NCBI GenBank assembly: GCA_002348045.1
Contig: DDYO01000070.1
Span: 1-5,091, forward strand
DNA: 5,091 nt
Reading direction: 5' to 3'
Source: Anaerolineales bacterium UBA2232
Lineage (GTDB): Bacteria; Chloroflexota; Anaerolineae; UBA2200
The position numbers and the translations under genes were made by a program. Shown here in pieces: positions 4,293-5,091 of the stretch (position 1 is the first letter of the stretch; each line of letters starts with the position of its first letter). Under the pieces are notes generated by a model. It saw only the letters and a list, made by a program, of their open reading frames with translations, had not been told where the DNA came from and searched no databases.

Positions 4293-5091
4293 TCGACTGC
4301 CTCTGCTTCCTTGTAACCAAACATCTCGCACAGGAACGTGACGGCATCGGCAAGGTCGTTCACCTCAACAGCGGCTTTGGCGGCAAATGTGTCGAATTCA
4401 GGGTCCTCCTCTTCAACCGCGCTCTGGTTCCAGATGCCGCGCAGCTTGAAGTCGTCAGTGAGCTTCAGCTCAAGGTCGCTCTCGAAGGACAGGCCCAGGG
4501 ACTTGACGGTAAACCGCGACGTCAGGGCCTCATTGATCGCCCGGTCGGCGGAGGTCAGGTCCGACATCTTCACCGAAACCCTCTGGTCGTCCCGCTCAAG
4601 CAAGACCTCGGTGCGCGGGTCGAGCCCGTTGAACGCGTCGACGTCGCCCGCAAGCCACTGCTTGAGGCGCGTGGTGAGGCCGCCCTTGACATCCGACACG
4701 TTGATGGTGGTGGTCTTGACACTGCCCACCGAGTTGACCAGCAGGCTGACGACTTGCTGGGCGAGCGCCTTGCTGGTGGTGGGGACGATCAGGAAGTTGG
4801 TGGCCGTGTGGTGGTAACAAGTGATCCGCGTCGTGCGGATCAGGGCGTGCTCGAGGAAGCCCACGGTGACCTCGTCCCTGATCTCAGCGCGCTCCTTTTT
4901 GCCGGGCTTGCGCCCCCGCTCACGCTCAATGAACTTGGCGCGGCGATCGACCTCAGCCTTCACCACCGAGCCCGGGACGATCTTCTGGTCGATCCGGACG
5001 GTAAACGCAACGCCACCGGCGAACTCGTTGACGAGGTTGGCGCCGTCGTTCAGGAAGGTGTCATCCTCACGGGGGATGAACCCGATGCTGG
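4289..5091 (-). CDS. rdgC: RdgC-like recombination-associated protein (5' end outside window)
   Basis: The frame runs from the stop at 4289 through the right window edge without interruption, giving 266 residues; a GTG at 4966 is internal, not the start. The visible part begins near the family's SxGFIP-type segment, so only about 30 N-terminal residues seem missing from a usual length of about 300. The central block KAEVDRRAKFIERERGRKPGKKERAEIRDEVT is characteristic of RdgC, as are the following LIVP and LLVNSVGS segments and the C-terminal helical region. RdgC in Escherichia coli is a ring-forming, sequence-independent double-strand DNA-binding protein that limits RecA-promoted recombination. 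Here it heads the leftward operon leading to the excisionase. A phage copy could protect phage DNA ends, temper RecA or assist replication; the role is inference. Confidence 0.88.
   Translation of the reverse strand, partial: SIGFIPREDDTFLNDGANLVNEFAGGVAFTVRIDQKIVPGSVVKAEVDRRAKFIERERGRKPGKKERAEIRDEVTVGFLEHALIRTTRITCYHHTATNFLIVPTTSKALAQQVVSLLVNSVGSVKTTTINVSDVKGGLTTRLKQWLAGDVDAFNGLDPRTEVLLERDDQRVSVKMSDLTSADRAINEALTSRFTVKSLGLSFESDLELKLTDDFKLRGIWNQSAVEEEDPEFDTFAAKAAVEVNDLADAVTFLCEMFGYKEAEAVE

Noticed and set aside
1..5091. CRISPR array, insertion sequence or defence system
   Set aside because: No regularly spaced repeats, transposase motifs or recognisable defence domains are seen on either strand.

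Overview
The window looks like a piece of a temperate tailed-phage genome from a GC-rich Gram-negative host. A betaproteobacterium such as a member of Burkholderiales is my best guess, based on base composition and the sequence of a captured tRNA 3' end; the host cannot be fixed from this window alone. Every gene is phage-type, and genes on each side are packed with 4-bp stop/start overlaps.

Left part (1-1452, + strand) is a lambda-like lysis cassette. It runs from the end of an unidentified gene (possibly the holin), through a lambda R-type lytic transglycosylase and a signal-peptide-bearing HNH nuclease-like protein, to an Rz-type inner-membrane spanin with an Rz1-type lipoprotein spanin wholly embedded in it in another frame. 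The HNH gene between endolysin and spanins is the unusual element.

Middle part (1453-1783) has no protein gene and is best read as the phage attachment site. It holds about 47 bp identical in form to the 3' half of a tRNA (anticodon loop with UAC, T arm, acceptor 3' strand, CCA), most likely tRNA-Val. This core is flanked by five copies of a GTTGGCAG-type element, three in one orientation on the left and two inverted on the right, as expected for integrase arm sites. Two intrinsic terminators follow, one with an 11-bp stem and GCGA loop, the second just 23 bp before the integrase start. Lysis genes lie on one side of the core and integrase on the other, so this appears to be attP of a non-integrated (virion, circular or permuted) genome rather than a prophage end.

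Right part: a tyrosine recombinase gene (1784-2896, +) converges with a leftward operon (2861 to beyond the right edge, - strand). In transcription order the operon carries rdgC (5' end outside the window), an unknown 102-aa protein, a small Cys/His putative zinc-binding protein, a basic 89-aa protein, a two-helix membrane protein and an excisionase-like winged-HTH protein. Integrase and excisionase genes overlap tail to tail by 36 bp, so excision functions appear tied to the early/recombination operon while integrase is expressed separately. An almost perfect 18-bp repeat forms the stop/start junctions on both sides of the membrane-protein gene, suggesting it is an exchangeable cassette.
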